Of a DNA stretch of 6,588 nucleotides, positions 1 to 5,703 are shown piece by piece. Below the pieces are notes generated by a model. The model was given only the letters and a program-made list of their open reading frames with translations, did not search any database and was not told the origin of the DNA. The DNA comes from Bacteroidales bacterium. GTDB lineage: Bacteria > Bacteroidota > Bacteroidia > Bacteroidales > B39-G9. How positions within the stretch are numbered: position 1 is the stretch's first letter; each line of letters opens with the position of its first letter. The stretch lies in the NCBI GenBank assembly GCA_023145555.1, contig JAGLDO010000201.1, positions 1 through 6,588 on the forward strand, written 5' to 3'. A program made the translations under genes and the position numbers.

Positions 1-10
1 AAACACTGCT

Positions 11-33
11 GTTCGGGATTTGTAACCGCGAAC
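11..33. repeat. Short imperfect palindrome, first copy
   Basis: Arms GTTCG (11-15) and CGAAC (29-33) pair, and GG (16-17) can pair with CC inside the right arm, giving a small hairpin with a core ATTTGTAA. The core and flanks resemble the palindrome at 53-79 (TTCGG-ATTT...AA...GAA), so the two look like diverged copies of one palindromic unit. Function unknown; a repeat of the REP type or the degraded end of a mobile element are both possible. Confidence 0.4.
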
Positions 34-52
34 TAACAAGCTGTATATTAAT

Positions 53-79
53 GCTTTCGGATTTCAAATCAGAAAAAGC
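53..79. repeat. Short imperfect palindrome, second copy
   Basis: TTTC (55-58) and GATTT (60-64) pair with AAATC (66-70) and GAAA (72-75) around a central C at 65, with one G/A mismatch; GC at 53-54 and 78-79 extend the symmetry past a two-base bulge. It is similar in core to the palindrome at 11-33, about 20 bases upstream. No coding role is visible. Confidence 0.45.
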
Positions 80-151
80 AGACAACAAGTCATAAAGGAT
101 TTATTTTCAATATTTTATACTTTATATCTTTGTGCTTTCGTGGCAAAAACA

Positions 152-229
152 GACTTTCCGGAGTAGATTCGGCTATAAAAAAATCATAAATTTAATATTA
201 ATACATCCTTGAATCCACTCCGAAAAGTC
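152..229. repeat. 19-bp inverted repeat (17/19) with 40-base spacer
   Basis: The left arm 152-170 (GACTTTCCGGAGTAGATTC) and right arm 211-229 (GAATCCACTCCGAAAAGTC) are reverse complements at 17 of 19 positions; both mismatches are C/A. The spacer 171-210 is AT-rich and has no reading frame. The geometry (arms under 20 bp around a 40-60 base interior, with AGTC at the outer end) recalls the element at 3135-3225, though the arm sequences differ. It could be a small non-autonomous mobile element, a remnant of terminal inverted repeats, or a structured RNA. Confidence 0.6.
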
Positions 230-249
230 ATCAGTCAGCTGACGGATTG

Positions 250-267
250 AAACCTGATAGGTTTTTT
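250..267 (+). terminator. Possible short hairpin terminator
   Basis: AAACCT (250-255) pairs with AGGTTT (259-264) across a three-base loop GAT, and six T residues run from 262 to 267. On the plus strand this looks like a minimal intrinsic terminator for a transcript from the left. The six-pair stem contains only two G-C pairs and no upstream gene is visible, so it may equally be just a palindromic repeat related to the ACCTG-T-CAGGT unit at 317-327. Confidence 0.3.
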
Positions 268-316
268 ATTATTCAGACTATCAGCAATTTAGCCACGCTA
301 TTTTTTATTGAAACAA

Positions 317-327
317 ACCTGTCAGGT
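317..327. repeat. 11-base palindrome ACCTG-T-CAGGT
   Basis: ACCTG (317-321) and CAGGT (323-327) are perfect reverse complements around T322. The surroundings (ATTGAAAC before, a T-run after) match those of the hairpin at 250-267, so the two appear to be related copies about 65 bases apart. A one-base loop cannot fold as a tight hairpin, so a DNA-level palindrome or protein site is more likely than an RNA structure. Confidence 0.4.
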
Positions 328-416
328 GTTTTTTGAGTAATCTCATCCTTTAATAGATTGATAGAACAGTAATCTAAAATTTCAATTATTTTTAATGTTT
401 CTTTATCATATCTTTT

Positions 417-424
417 TACCTTTG
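417..424 (+). promoter_or_regulatory. Putative -7 box of the protease promoter
   Basis: TACCTTTG matches the Bacteroidota -7 consensus TAnnTTTG. It lies 27 bases before the ATG at 452, so transcription would begin about 430 and leave a leader of roughly 20 bases. No clear TTTG is seen at the -33 spacing. Because this box lies downstream of the ATG at 395, it argues against translation from 395. Confidence 0.45.
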
Positions 425-451
425 CCTATCGTATTGCAAAATGTAAAAATT

Positions 452-2677
452 ATGAAGAAGACTTGTTTTACTATAACAACATTATTAACAATTTTTATCA
501 TTTCATTGTTATTATTTACTTCAAACAGTGTTATTGCTCAAATTAGCTATGGAGGTTTACCATTAAGCTATAGTGTAAAACTAAAAAAATTAATTCCTTT
601 TGAATTGATGAAAAATGTTGATGTAAATAAATTATTATTAGAAGATACTATTAACACACAACTTAAGGGAAAGCCTTTACGTTTTGCAAAAAAAATAAAT
701 GTTAATTTCAATACTGAAAATTCAGGTGTTTGGGATACCCTGCCAAATGGAAATAAAATATGGCGATTAGGTGTTAAATCTAACGGAGCTTATTCAATTG
801 GAATCACTTTTAATAAGTATTATTTACCACCCGGTTCAAATTTTTTTGTTTATAATGTAAACAAATCTCAATTATTAGGAGCATTTACTAATAAAAACAA
901 CAAACAAAGTCAGGTTTTGTCAATCTCTCCTGTTAAAGGAGATGCAATTATTATTGAATACAACGAACCCAAAAATGTAGCATTTAAGCCATTAATAAGC
1001 TTAAATCAAGTAGCGCATGATTATAAAGGAATATTTAATTATTTAAATACAAAAGATGGACAATATGGACTTTCAGGGGATTGTAATGTTGATATTAATT
1101 GTGACGAAGGTCTTGAATGGCAAAAGGAAAAGCATTCAGTTTGTCGAATTATTATTAACAACACAGAGTTGTGTACAGGTGCATTAGTTAACAATACAAA
1201 TAATGACGGTAAACCTTATTTATTAACTGCAAATCATTGTATTGGCTCAGAAAGCCTTGCTGAAAAATCAATTTTTTATTTTAATTATGAAAATTTATCA
1301 TGTAATGATACAATTGATCCCAATCCTATTTCATCTTCAATTCAATCATTATCAGGAGCTTATTTAAAAGCAACGAAAAATGACACTGCCGGACAACTTG
1401 ATTTTAGTCTGGTTGAATTATCAACACAACCACCATTAAGCTATAAACCATATTATTCAGGTTGGAATAATACTTCACTACCTGCAATGAAAACAGTCTG
1501 TATTCATCACCCTCAGGGAGATGCTAAGAAAATATGTAAAGATAATGATTACCCTGTAGTTGATACTTACACTGGTTATGACGCTAATTCTCATTGGAAA
1601 ATTATAAACTGGGAGCTGGGTACAACAGAAGGAGGTTCTTCAGGAGCACCATTGTTTAATGAAACCCATCATATTGTAGGCAATCTAACAGGAGGCGAAG
1701 CTACATGTGAATATCCATACAACGATTTTTTTGCAAAGCTTTCAAACTCTTGGAGCGATTATAGTGACTATTCGCAACAATTAAAACATTGGCTTGACCC
1801 TAATAATTCAGGAGTTAGCTCATTAAATGGCTATGAACCAACTTCTGATGAGCCAACTGATATTATTTCGCTTAGTAATTTTAACGAAGGAGATACTGCT
1901 ACTTTATATATTGCTAATGCAGGTGGATATTTAGCTGGTAATAATGCCTTTGGCGACTTAGCTAAAGCCGAATATTATGATTCTACCTCTTATGGTTACC
2001 GCAATGTGATAACAGGTGTTTATATTTATTTTGGAGTTGCTACAGGAAATAAATCAAATGTTTCCTTCTCAATTTGGAATGATAATAACGGTGCTCCCGG
2101 AAAAATAATTGGAACGGCAACCAAACCAATCTCATCAATTGTAACAGACGTTAATGGTAATAATAATACTTATGTTGAGTTTGCAAATCCTGTTGCTATA
2201 ACAGGTTCATTCTATGCCGGTGTAATTCTACCTCAGGAAGCAGGTGACAGTCTTGCAATTGTTACTAATACTCAGTATAATGCTAAAATAAACACTGCTT
2301 GGGAAATGAATTATCTTGAACAATGGATGCCTTTTAATAGTGATAATTCATGGGGAATAGCATTAAATCAGGCAATTTGGCCAGTAGTCGGATATGTATC
2401 TACATCAATTGATAATCTTCCTAAAGAAAAAACAGATGTAAATGTATATCCAAACCCGTCATCTGAAAATGTTTTTGTTGATATTTCAAATATTAATAAA
2501 CAATCTGATATTTATGTTTTTAATAACTTTGGAACTCTTGTTAAGAAGATTGATAAAAATAAAATTAACAATAATTTAGTGAAGATTAATTTTAATGAGC
2601 ATCCTGCAGGATTGTATCTAATTCAGATAATTTCAGATAAAAGTAAAATTGTAAAAAAAGTGTTGATTGTGAAATAG
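452..2677 (+). CDS. Secreted trypsin/lysyl-endopeptidase-like serine protease with T9SS sorting domain
   Basis: A predicted extracellular serine endopeptidase of 741 residues. The ATG at 452 is chosen because it starts directly with a signal peptide (MKKTCF..., hydrophobic to about residue 25, likely cut after VIAQ at 30) and follows the promoter box at 417-424; the in-frame ATG at 395 would add 19 residues before it. Residues 31-205 look like a pro-region. The protease domain (about 206-450) shows the triad His262 (LTANHC), Asp317 (QLDFSLVEL) and Ser397 (GGSSGAPLF), with a GDCNVDINCDEG entry motif and many cysteines fit for disulfides, as in the lysyl endopeptidase group. Asp425 (YNDFFAKL) may be the S1 residue giving Lys preference; this is inference. 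A domain of about 190 residues without recognised identity follows, then a T9SS type A sorting domain (663-741, VNVYPNP...GLYLIQI...KKVLIVK). The natural substrate is unknown. It stands alone on the plus strand and converges with the DUF59 gene. Confidence 0.9.
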   Translation: MKKTCFTITTLLTIFIISLLLFTSNSVIAQISYGGLPLSYSVKLKKLIPFELMKNVDVNKLLLEDTINTQLKGKPLRFAKKINVNFNTENSGVWDTLPNGNKIWRLGVKSNGAYSIGITFNKYYLPPGSNFFVYNVNKSQLLGAFTNKNNKQSQVLSISPVKGDAIIIEYNEPKNVAFKPLISLNQVAHDYKGIFNYLNTKDGQYGLSGDCNVDINCDEGLEWQKEKHSVCRIIINNTELCTGALVNNTNNDGKPYLLTANHCIGSESLAEKSIFYFNYENLSCNDTIDPNPISSSIQSLSGAYLKATKNDTAGQLDFSLVELSTQPPLSYKPYYSGWNNTSLPAMKTVCIHHPQGDAKKICKDNDYPVVDTYTGYDANSHWKIINWELGTTEGGSSGAPLFNETHHIVGNLTGGEATCEYPYNDFFAKLSNSWSDYSDYSQQLKHWLDPNNSGVSSLNGYEPTSDEPTDIISLSNFNEGDTATLYIANAGGYLAGNNAFGDLAKAEYYDSTSYGYRNVITGVYIYFGVATGNKSNVSFSIWNDNNGAPGKIIGTATKPISSIVTDVNGNNNTYVEFANPVAITGSFYAGVILPQEAGDSLAIVTNTQYNAKINTAWEMNYLEQWMPFNSDNSWGIALNQAIWPVVGYVSTSIDNLPKEKTDVNVYPNPSSENVFVDISNINKQSDIYVFNNFGTLVKKIDKNKINNNLVKINFNEHPAGLYLIQIISDKSKIVKKVLIVK

Positions 2678-2746
2678 TGGATTCAACCTTGAAATGTCGG
2701 GATATTATTATGCTCAACTTTCAACTTTATGAACTTTTAACTTATA
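2678..2746. other. Short convergent intergenic gap
   Basis: This 69-base gap separates the stop codons of two convergent genes. No strong GC-rich hairpin is visible. It contains a degenerate repetition of AACTTT (around 2715-2743), a low-complexity pattern. Termination may be by Rho or a weak structure. Confidence 0.5.
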
Positions 2747-3040
2747 CTACATTCCTTTCCAGGCACTTTGTTCTAACATTAAAAATTGTTGTTTTTCTTC
2801 TTCTGTCATCATTACAATTGAGTCTTCATACTCTGCACCTAAACCAATAATTGGTTGCTTAATAGAATTAATAAGCATATCTGCAATTGGAATATTTGGA
2901 AAAGGAAAAGCAAAAGTAACTTTAACGTTATTATTTTCAACTTCAACCGTTTTAACAATTCCCAATTCAAGTAAAGACAAATCTATTGCCGGATGTTTAA
3001 CATCTTCAATTGCTTTTAACACATCTTCTTTTGTAATCAT
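2747..3040 (-). CDS. DUF59/MIP18-like small protein lacking the usual cysteine
   Basis: A 97-residue cytoplasmic protein of the DUF59 (MIP18-like) family, which includes SufT and the N-terminal domain of Mrp/ApbC and is linked to iron-sulfur cluster assembly. The family pattern is clear: an N-terminal helix ITKEDVLKAIEDVKHP, then LSLLELGIVKTVEVENNNVKVTFAF as the beta hairpin, then PNIPIADMLINSIKQPI. Where SufT and MIP18 carry a cysteine (T..GCP type motif), this protein reads FPFPNIPIADM, and it has no cysteine at all; the FPxPNxP form recalls Mrp N-terminal domains in Bacteroidota (from memory). The C-terminal tail (MMTEEEKQQFLMLEQSAWKGM) is charged and helical. The length fits a stand-alone DUF59 domain. 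It lies 198 bases after the DUF4465 gene on the same strand, but the inverted repeat between them makes joint transcription doubtful. No Shine-Dalgarno is seen and its own promoter is unclear. The exact role is not known. Confidence 0.85.
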   Translation of the reverse strand: MITKEDVLKAIEDVKHPAIDLSLLELGIVKTVEVENNNVKVTFAFPFPNIPIADMLINSIKQPIIGLGAEYEDSIVMMTEEEKQQFLMLEQSAWKGM

Positions 3041-3131
3041 AATTTTAGATTTTTGTTTTATAAATTTAATTGTAGGTAAAAATATAAAATAAATTCACAT
3101 CAAAAATTAAATTAATAAAAGTTTTTGAAAT

Positions 3132-3225
3132 AAAAAAGTCTCTGCACAAAAATAAAATGTTTGTTTTTCCTTAGTGAAAAGGAATCACGAAGCAATCTAA
3201 AATAAATTATTTGTGCAGAGACTTT
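3132..3225 (-). terminator. Long inverted-repeat element, likely terminator of the DUF4465 gene
   Basis: Arms 3135-3150 and 3210-3225 are perfect 16-bp reverse complements (AAAGTCTCTGCACAAA on the plus strand). Inside, TTCCTT (3167-3172) and AAGGAA (3179-3184) form a second stem with a six-base loop. Read on the minus strand, the element begins 13 bases after the DUF4465 stop codon and ends in GACTTTTTTA, a T-run at the foot of the stem, as expected of an intrinsic terminator. It is much longer than an ordinary terminator, and the interior CACGAAGCAATCT (3186-3198) resembles a palindromic intergenic repeat common in many bacterial genomes (from memory). It may therefore be a small repeat element that serves as terminator. 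Confidence 0.6.
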
Positions 3226-3238
3226 GAAAAAAAAATAG

Positions 3239-4213
3239 TTATTGTTTAATAATTTTCTTTGTTATTACTTTATTTTGAGTTTTAATACTTAATAAATAAA
3301 ATCCTCTTGTTAATGATGATAAGTCAATCTGGTTATTGTTTAAAATATAATTTGAATTATAAACCAATTTACCCGAAATATCAGTAACATAAATTTGTTT
3401 TGCATCTTGAATACCGTCAATATTGATATTAACCGAATTACGAAATGGATTTGGATAAACCGTAACAGAATTGTTATTAACAATTAAATCATTAACACTT
3501 GTAACTGTTCCGTTTAAGTTATCTAAACAAAAATAAGCGGGTGTATTCATGCCATAATCACCGTTATCTGTTGAAGACAAGAAAAACACAATTTTTTTCA
3601 CATCTCCCAGCGAAGTAAAATCAGCCCATTTCCAATCTTTAACAATATAATCGCTATCATTGTCAGCATAACGAAAATCTGCCAAATAAAAATCTATGGT
3701 ATCTGTATTATTGTTATTATCATCAATACCAAAAATTGAAAGTTTAAACCAGTCAGGGGCATTGCCGTCTGTCCCACCAAATTTTTTAGTATAAGAATCT
3801 CCATCACGCATTGATAAAGCGGCATAAGTGTTATTTGTTAAATAAGCACCGGAAACTATTGTTGATGTTGTTAATCTAACAGTATCATTACCAGAAGTAT
3901 AAGCTACACAATAATTATTTGATGAATCTGCACCAATACCGGCATAAGCACTGTATTGGTTTGTATATCCCGCAGTTACAGTGTCTTTAAGGTTTGAGTA
4001 GGAAAAGCCTGACCATGAAAAATAGTCATGGTTGTAATTGTTAGCAAAAAAAGCATTTCCACTTGTGAAACCACCTGCATCATCTGAGCCATTCCAATAA
4101 CCCGAAGAATCGAGCTCAAGTTCTTCAAAAGTTGATACATTAGTCTGCGAATTAGCAAACTGTGGTAATACAAAAATTGCTAATAATAGCATCAAAAAGT
4201 AATTTTTTTTCAT
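3239..4213 (-). CDS. Secreted DUF4465 protein with T9SS sorting domain, under a cobalamin riboswitch
   Basis: A 324-residue exported protein. Residues 1-23 are a signal peptide (MKKNYFLMLLLAIFVLPQFANSQ) with no lipobox cysteine, so it is not a lipoprotein. Residues about 24-235 are a DUF4465 domain, recognised by YWNGSD (39-44), GGFTSGNAFFANNY (47-60), the GYTNQYSAYAG run (82-92), DWFKLSI (154-160), DTIDFYLADFRYADN (171-185) and MNTPAYFCLDNL (222-233). The end (about 249-324, VTVYPNP, ISGKLVY, GFYLLSI, KKIIKQ) is a T9SS type A sorting domain, so the protein is probably delivered to the cell surface or medium. From memory, DUF4465 genes recur behind cobalamin riboswitches in Bacteroidota, and surface proteins BtuG and BtuH of that phylum bind B12; identity with BtuH cannot be confirmed here. 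The likely role is binding cobalamin or a related corrinoid at the surface, expressed when B12 is scarce. The ATG follows an A/T-rich leader without Shine-Dalgarno. No btuB is present in the window. Confidence 0.9.
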   Translation of the reverse strand: MKKNYFLMLLLAIFVLPQFANSQTNVSTFEELELDSSGYWNGSDDAGGFTSGNAFFANNYNHDYFSWSGFSYSNLKDTVTAGYTNQYSAYAGIGADSSNNYCVAYTSGNDTVRLTTSTIVSGAYLTNNTYAALSMRDGDSYTKKFGGTDGNAPDWFKLSIFGIDDNNNNTDTIDFYLADFRYADNDSDYIVKDWKWADFTSLGDVKKIVFFLSSTDNGDYGMNTPAYFCLDNLNGTVTSVNDLIVNNNSVTVYPNPFRNSVNINIDGIQDAKQIYVTDISGKLVYNSNYILNNNQIDLSSLTRGFYLLSIKTQNKVITKKIIKQ

Positions 4214-4283
4214 GATTTTAAATTTTAGTTAAACGTTAAAAAAATTAATTAAACAATTAATATTCATACGCCAACTCGGAAAT

Positions 4284-4325
4284 AAAAAAGGGAATAATTA
4301 GAGATTAATCATTGCTTTTGCTCCC
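4284..4325 (-). terminator. Terminator-like hairpin between riboswitch and DUF4465 start
   Basis: On the minus strand GGGA (from 4325-4322) can pair with TCCC (4293-4290), and inside it AATGATTA pairs with TAATTATT across the loop ATCTC with one G-U pair; TTTTTT (4289-4284) follows at once. This is the arrangement of a conditional intrinsic terminator, with an internal loop on one side. A rival hairpin, GCTTT/AAAGC, would hold the same GGGA in its loop. It fits an expression platform in which B12 binding favours termination, but the switching is inferred. A second A-T-only hairpin nearer the gene (ATTAATT 4244-4250 with AATTAAT 4255-4261, then a T-run on the minus strand) is a weaker candidate. 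Confidence 0.45.
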
Positions 4326-4354
4326 GAAAGCTTTTTGAATATTGATAAAATTAA

Positions 4355-4525
4355 ATGGCTGGTCTTCTGACTTACTCCCTTTTTAAACGCCTTCCCATCA
4401 CCAATAACGACAGTGGCTTAGATGTTTAAAAGTTAAAAGAGCTTACAGCAGCGGGTACTGTACAGGATTTTCACCTGTTTCCCAATTATTTTATCAACTT
4501 GAATAATTGATAAAAACCATCTCAA
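4355..4525 (-). promoter_or_regulatory. Cobalamin (B12) riboswitch
   Basis: Read on the minus strand the conserved aptamer elements occur in order. They are GGTTTTTATC near the 5' end, a stem TTATCAA/TTGATAA (4507-4513 with 4491-4497), and GGGAAACAGGTG (4483-4472). Then come AATCCTGTAC, CCCGC and GCTGCTGTAAGC (4452-4441), followed by GCCACTG (4417-4411), GGTGATGGGAAGGCG (4402-4388) and the 3' box AGTCAGAAGACCAGCC (about 4373-4358). A variable stem joins TTTTAAAC (about 4431-4424) with GTTTAAAA (4388-4381) around the GCCACTG segment. This is a full-length adenosylcobalamin-type or related aptamer. It ends about 140 bases before the DUF4465 start and no other gene lies between, so it is expected to repress that gene when cobalamin is abundant. 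Exact ends are estimates. Confidence 0.95.
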
Positions 4526-4527
4526 TG

Positions 4528-4535
4528 CAAATATA
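4528..4535 (-). promoter_or_regulatory. -7 box of the riboswitch-DUF4465 promoter
   Basis: On the minus strand this reads TATATTTG, an exact match to the Bacteroidota -7 consensus TAnnTTTG. It lies immediately upstream of the aptamer, so transcription would start about 4520-4524, at the riboswitch 5' end. That placement supports it strongly. No clear TTG is found at the -33 spacing, where the sequence is a T-run. Confidence 0.6.
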
Positions 4536-4564
4536 TAACATAATGATAATTAAAAAATAAAATT

Positions 4565-4597
4565 ATTGATTTTTTTTAATTGGTTTTAATAAATTTG
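4565..4597 (+). promoter_or_regulatory. Putative promoter of the rhuM-ligA pair
   Basis: TAAATTTG (4590-4597) fits the TAnnTTTG -7 consensus, and TTG (4566-4568) lies 21 bases upstream, within the usual spacing for the -33 element. Transcription would start near 4603, giving a leader of about 80 bases before the rhuM ATG. It is divergent from the riboswitch promoter, with about 30 bases between the two -7 boxes' inner edges and the -33 region shared. Confidence 0.4.
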
Positions 4598-4686
4598 TAT
4601 AAATTTAGTGAAATGATTTATCTTTAAAAATACAAAAAAAAAGTAGGGAATAACCATTTAGACTAAAATAAGCCAAATTTAACATT

Positions 4687-5703
4687 ATGGAAGAAAATAA
4701 ATCACAAATAGTAATTTATAAAACCGAAAGCGGAGAAACGAAACTTGATGTTCGTTTTCAGAATGAAACGGTTTGGCTTACACAGGCACAAATGTCCGAA
4801 TTGTTTGTGAAAAACAAAAAAACTATATCAGAGCATATAAATAATATATTCAAAGAAGTAGAATTGAATAAAAATTCAGTTGTCCGGAATTTCCGGACAA
4901 CTGCCAACGATGGCAAATTATACAATACCAATTATTATAATCTTGATGTAATAATATCGGTTGGTTACCGTGTAAAATCAAAACAAGGCACACAATTTCG
5001 TATTTGGGCAACTCAACGACTGAAAGAATACATAATTAAAGGTTTTACTTTAAACGATGATAGATTTAAAACAGGTAACTCAATGAATTATTTTAACGAA
5101 TTGCAAGAACGCATTCGTGAAATCAGGTTGTCTGAACGATTTTTCTATCAAAAAATTAAAGATATTTATACTACAAGTATTGATTCCGACCCAGAAGACG
5201 ATAAAACTATTAATTTTTTTAAAATTGTGCAAAATAAATTACTTTGGGCAATAAGCAGACAAACAGCAGCCGAATTGATTTATCGCAGAGTTGATGCAAG
5301 TTTACCGCTTCTTGGTATGCAATCTTACGATAAAAAAATTACTGCCAAAATAAAAAAAAGTGAAGTTAGTATTGCAAAAAATTATCTTAACAAAGAAGAA
5401 ATAAAACTTCTTGGATTAATTGTAGAACAATATCTTGCCTTTGCTGAAACTATGGCACAGCAACAAAAACCTATGTATATGAAAGATTGGATTAATAAAT
5501 TGGATAATATTTTGCAACTTAACGGAAGAGAACTTTTAACTCACGCAGGAAAAATAAGTCACCAAAAAGCCATTGAAAAATCGAATGTGGAATTTGCAAA
5601 GTATAAAAAAACTCAAAGACAAATCGAAAAAGAAAACAGTTTAAAAGAAATTGAAGACGACATTAATAAATTTTCCGATAACATAAAGAGGTTCAAAAAA
5701 TGA
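4687..5703 (+). CDS. RhuM family protein
   Basis: A 338-residue protein of the virulence RhuM family, a widespread family first named in Salmonella pathogenicity island 3 and of unknown biochemical function; it is common in accessory and defence-like regions. Family marks in order: VRFQNETVWLTQAQMSELF (22-40), which resembles a helix-turn-helix; ISEHINNIFKEVEL (47-60); NSVVRNFRTTANDGK (63-77); YNLDVIISVGYRVKSKQGTQ (84-103) and FRIWATQRLKEYI (104-116), recalling phage antirepressor/BRO-type domains. These are followed by IRLSERFFYQKIKDIY (145-160), LLWAISRQTAAELIYRRVD (185-203), and YLNKEEIKLLGLIVEQYLAF (233-252) to MKDWINKLDNIL (265-276) and THAGKISHQKA (285-295). A charged, probably coiled-coil tail ends it. 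The length is normal and there is no sign of decay. No signal peptide or membrane segment is seen, so it is cytoplasmic and probably binds nucleic acid. Its TGA overlaps the ligA ATG. It contains a 27-base palindrome, listed separately. Confidence 0.88.
   Translation: MEENKSQIVIYKTESGETKLDVRFQNETVWLTQAQMSELFVKNKKTISEHINNIFKEVELNKNSVVRNFRTTANDGKLYNTNYYNLDVIISVGYRVKSKQGTQFRIWATQRLKEYIIKGFTLNDDRFKTGNSMNYFNELQERIREIRLSERFFYQKIKDIYTTSIDSDPEDDKTINFFKIVQNKLLWAISRQTAAELIYRRVDASLPLLGMQSYDKKITAKIKKSEVSIAKNYLNKEEIKLLGLIVEQYLAFAETMAQQQKPMYMKDWINKLDNILQLNGRELLTHAGKISHQKAIEKSNVEFAKYKKTQRQIEKENSLKEIEDDINKFSDNIKRFKK
4877..4903. repeat. 27-base palindrome inside rhuM
   Basis: CAGTTGTCCGGAA (4877-4889) and TTCCGGACAACTG (4891-4903) are perfect 13-bp reverse complements around a single base, T4890. 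It lies in the coding sequence for S64-A73 of the RhuM protein (SVVRNFRTTA). A perfect 13-bp arm in AT-rich DNA is far beyond chance, and its GC-rich centre (TCCGGA on both sides) stands out from its surroundings. It could be a binding site for RhuM itself or another regulator. Confidence 0.85.

Larger units (their letters stand above)
1..394. other. Gene-free, repeat-rich intergenic region
   Basis: No frame on either strand gives a convincing protein; plus-strand frames are broken by stops within tens of codons and none resembles a known family. The region holds several palindromes and inverted repeats, listed separately (11-33, 53-79, 152-229, 250-267, 317-327), a 10-bp perfect palindrome GTCAGCTGAC at 234-243, and a stretch CTTTGTGCTTTCGTGGC at 128-144 that resembles low-complexity intergenic sequence often seen in Bacteroidota (from memory). 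A TATCTTTG at 125-132 fits the Bacteroidota -7 consensus but has no gene behind it. The upstream gene, if any, ends before the window. Confidence 0.7.

Noticed and set aside
1..90. Tail of an upstream coding gene
   Set aside because: All three plus frames stop early (for example at 34-36 and 23-25) or read to a stop near 93 with no recognisable protein, and the palindromes argue for intergenic DNA.
125..132. TATCTTTG on the plus strand as a promoter
   Set aside because: No gene follows within the expected distance and no -33 element is visible; a transcript into the 152-229 inverted repeat remains possible but unsupported.
2710..2745. AACTTT repetitions as a CRISPR-like or tandem repeat array
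   Set aside because: The units are too short, irregular and few, with no spacers of constant size; it is low-complexity sequence.
3147..3154. TATTTTTG on the minus strand as promoter for the DUF59 gene
   Set aside because: It fits TAnnTTTG but lies in the arm of the inverted repeat, has no -33 partner, and such AT-rich octamers occur often by chance here.
3976..4173. Minus-strand 65-codon open frame
   Set aside because: It lies wholly inside the DUF4465 gene in another frame, has no family resemblance, and its composition looks like a shifted reading of that gene.
3239..5703. DUF4465 and RhuM as parts of one divergent defence-like system
   Set aside because: The riboswitch explains the control of DUF4465 by B12, the two genes are divergent with separate promoter boxes, and nothing in the proteins suggests a shared role.
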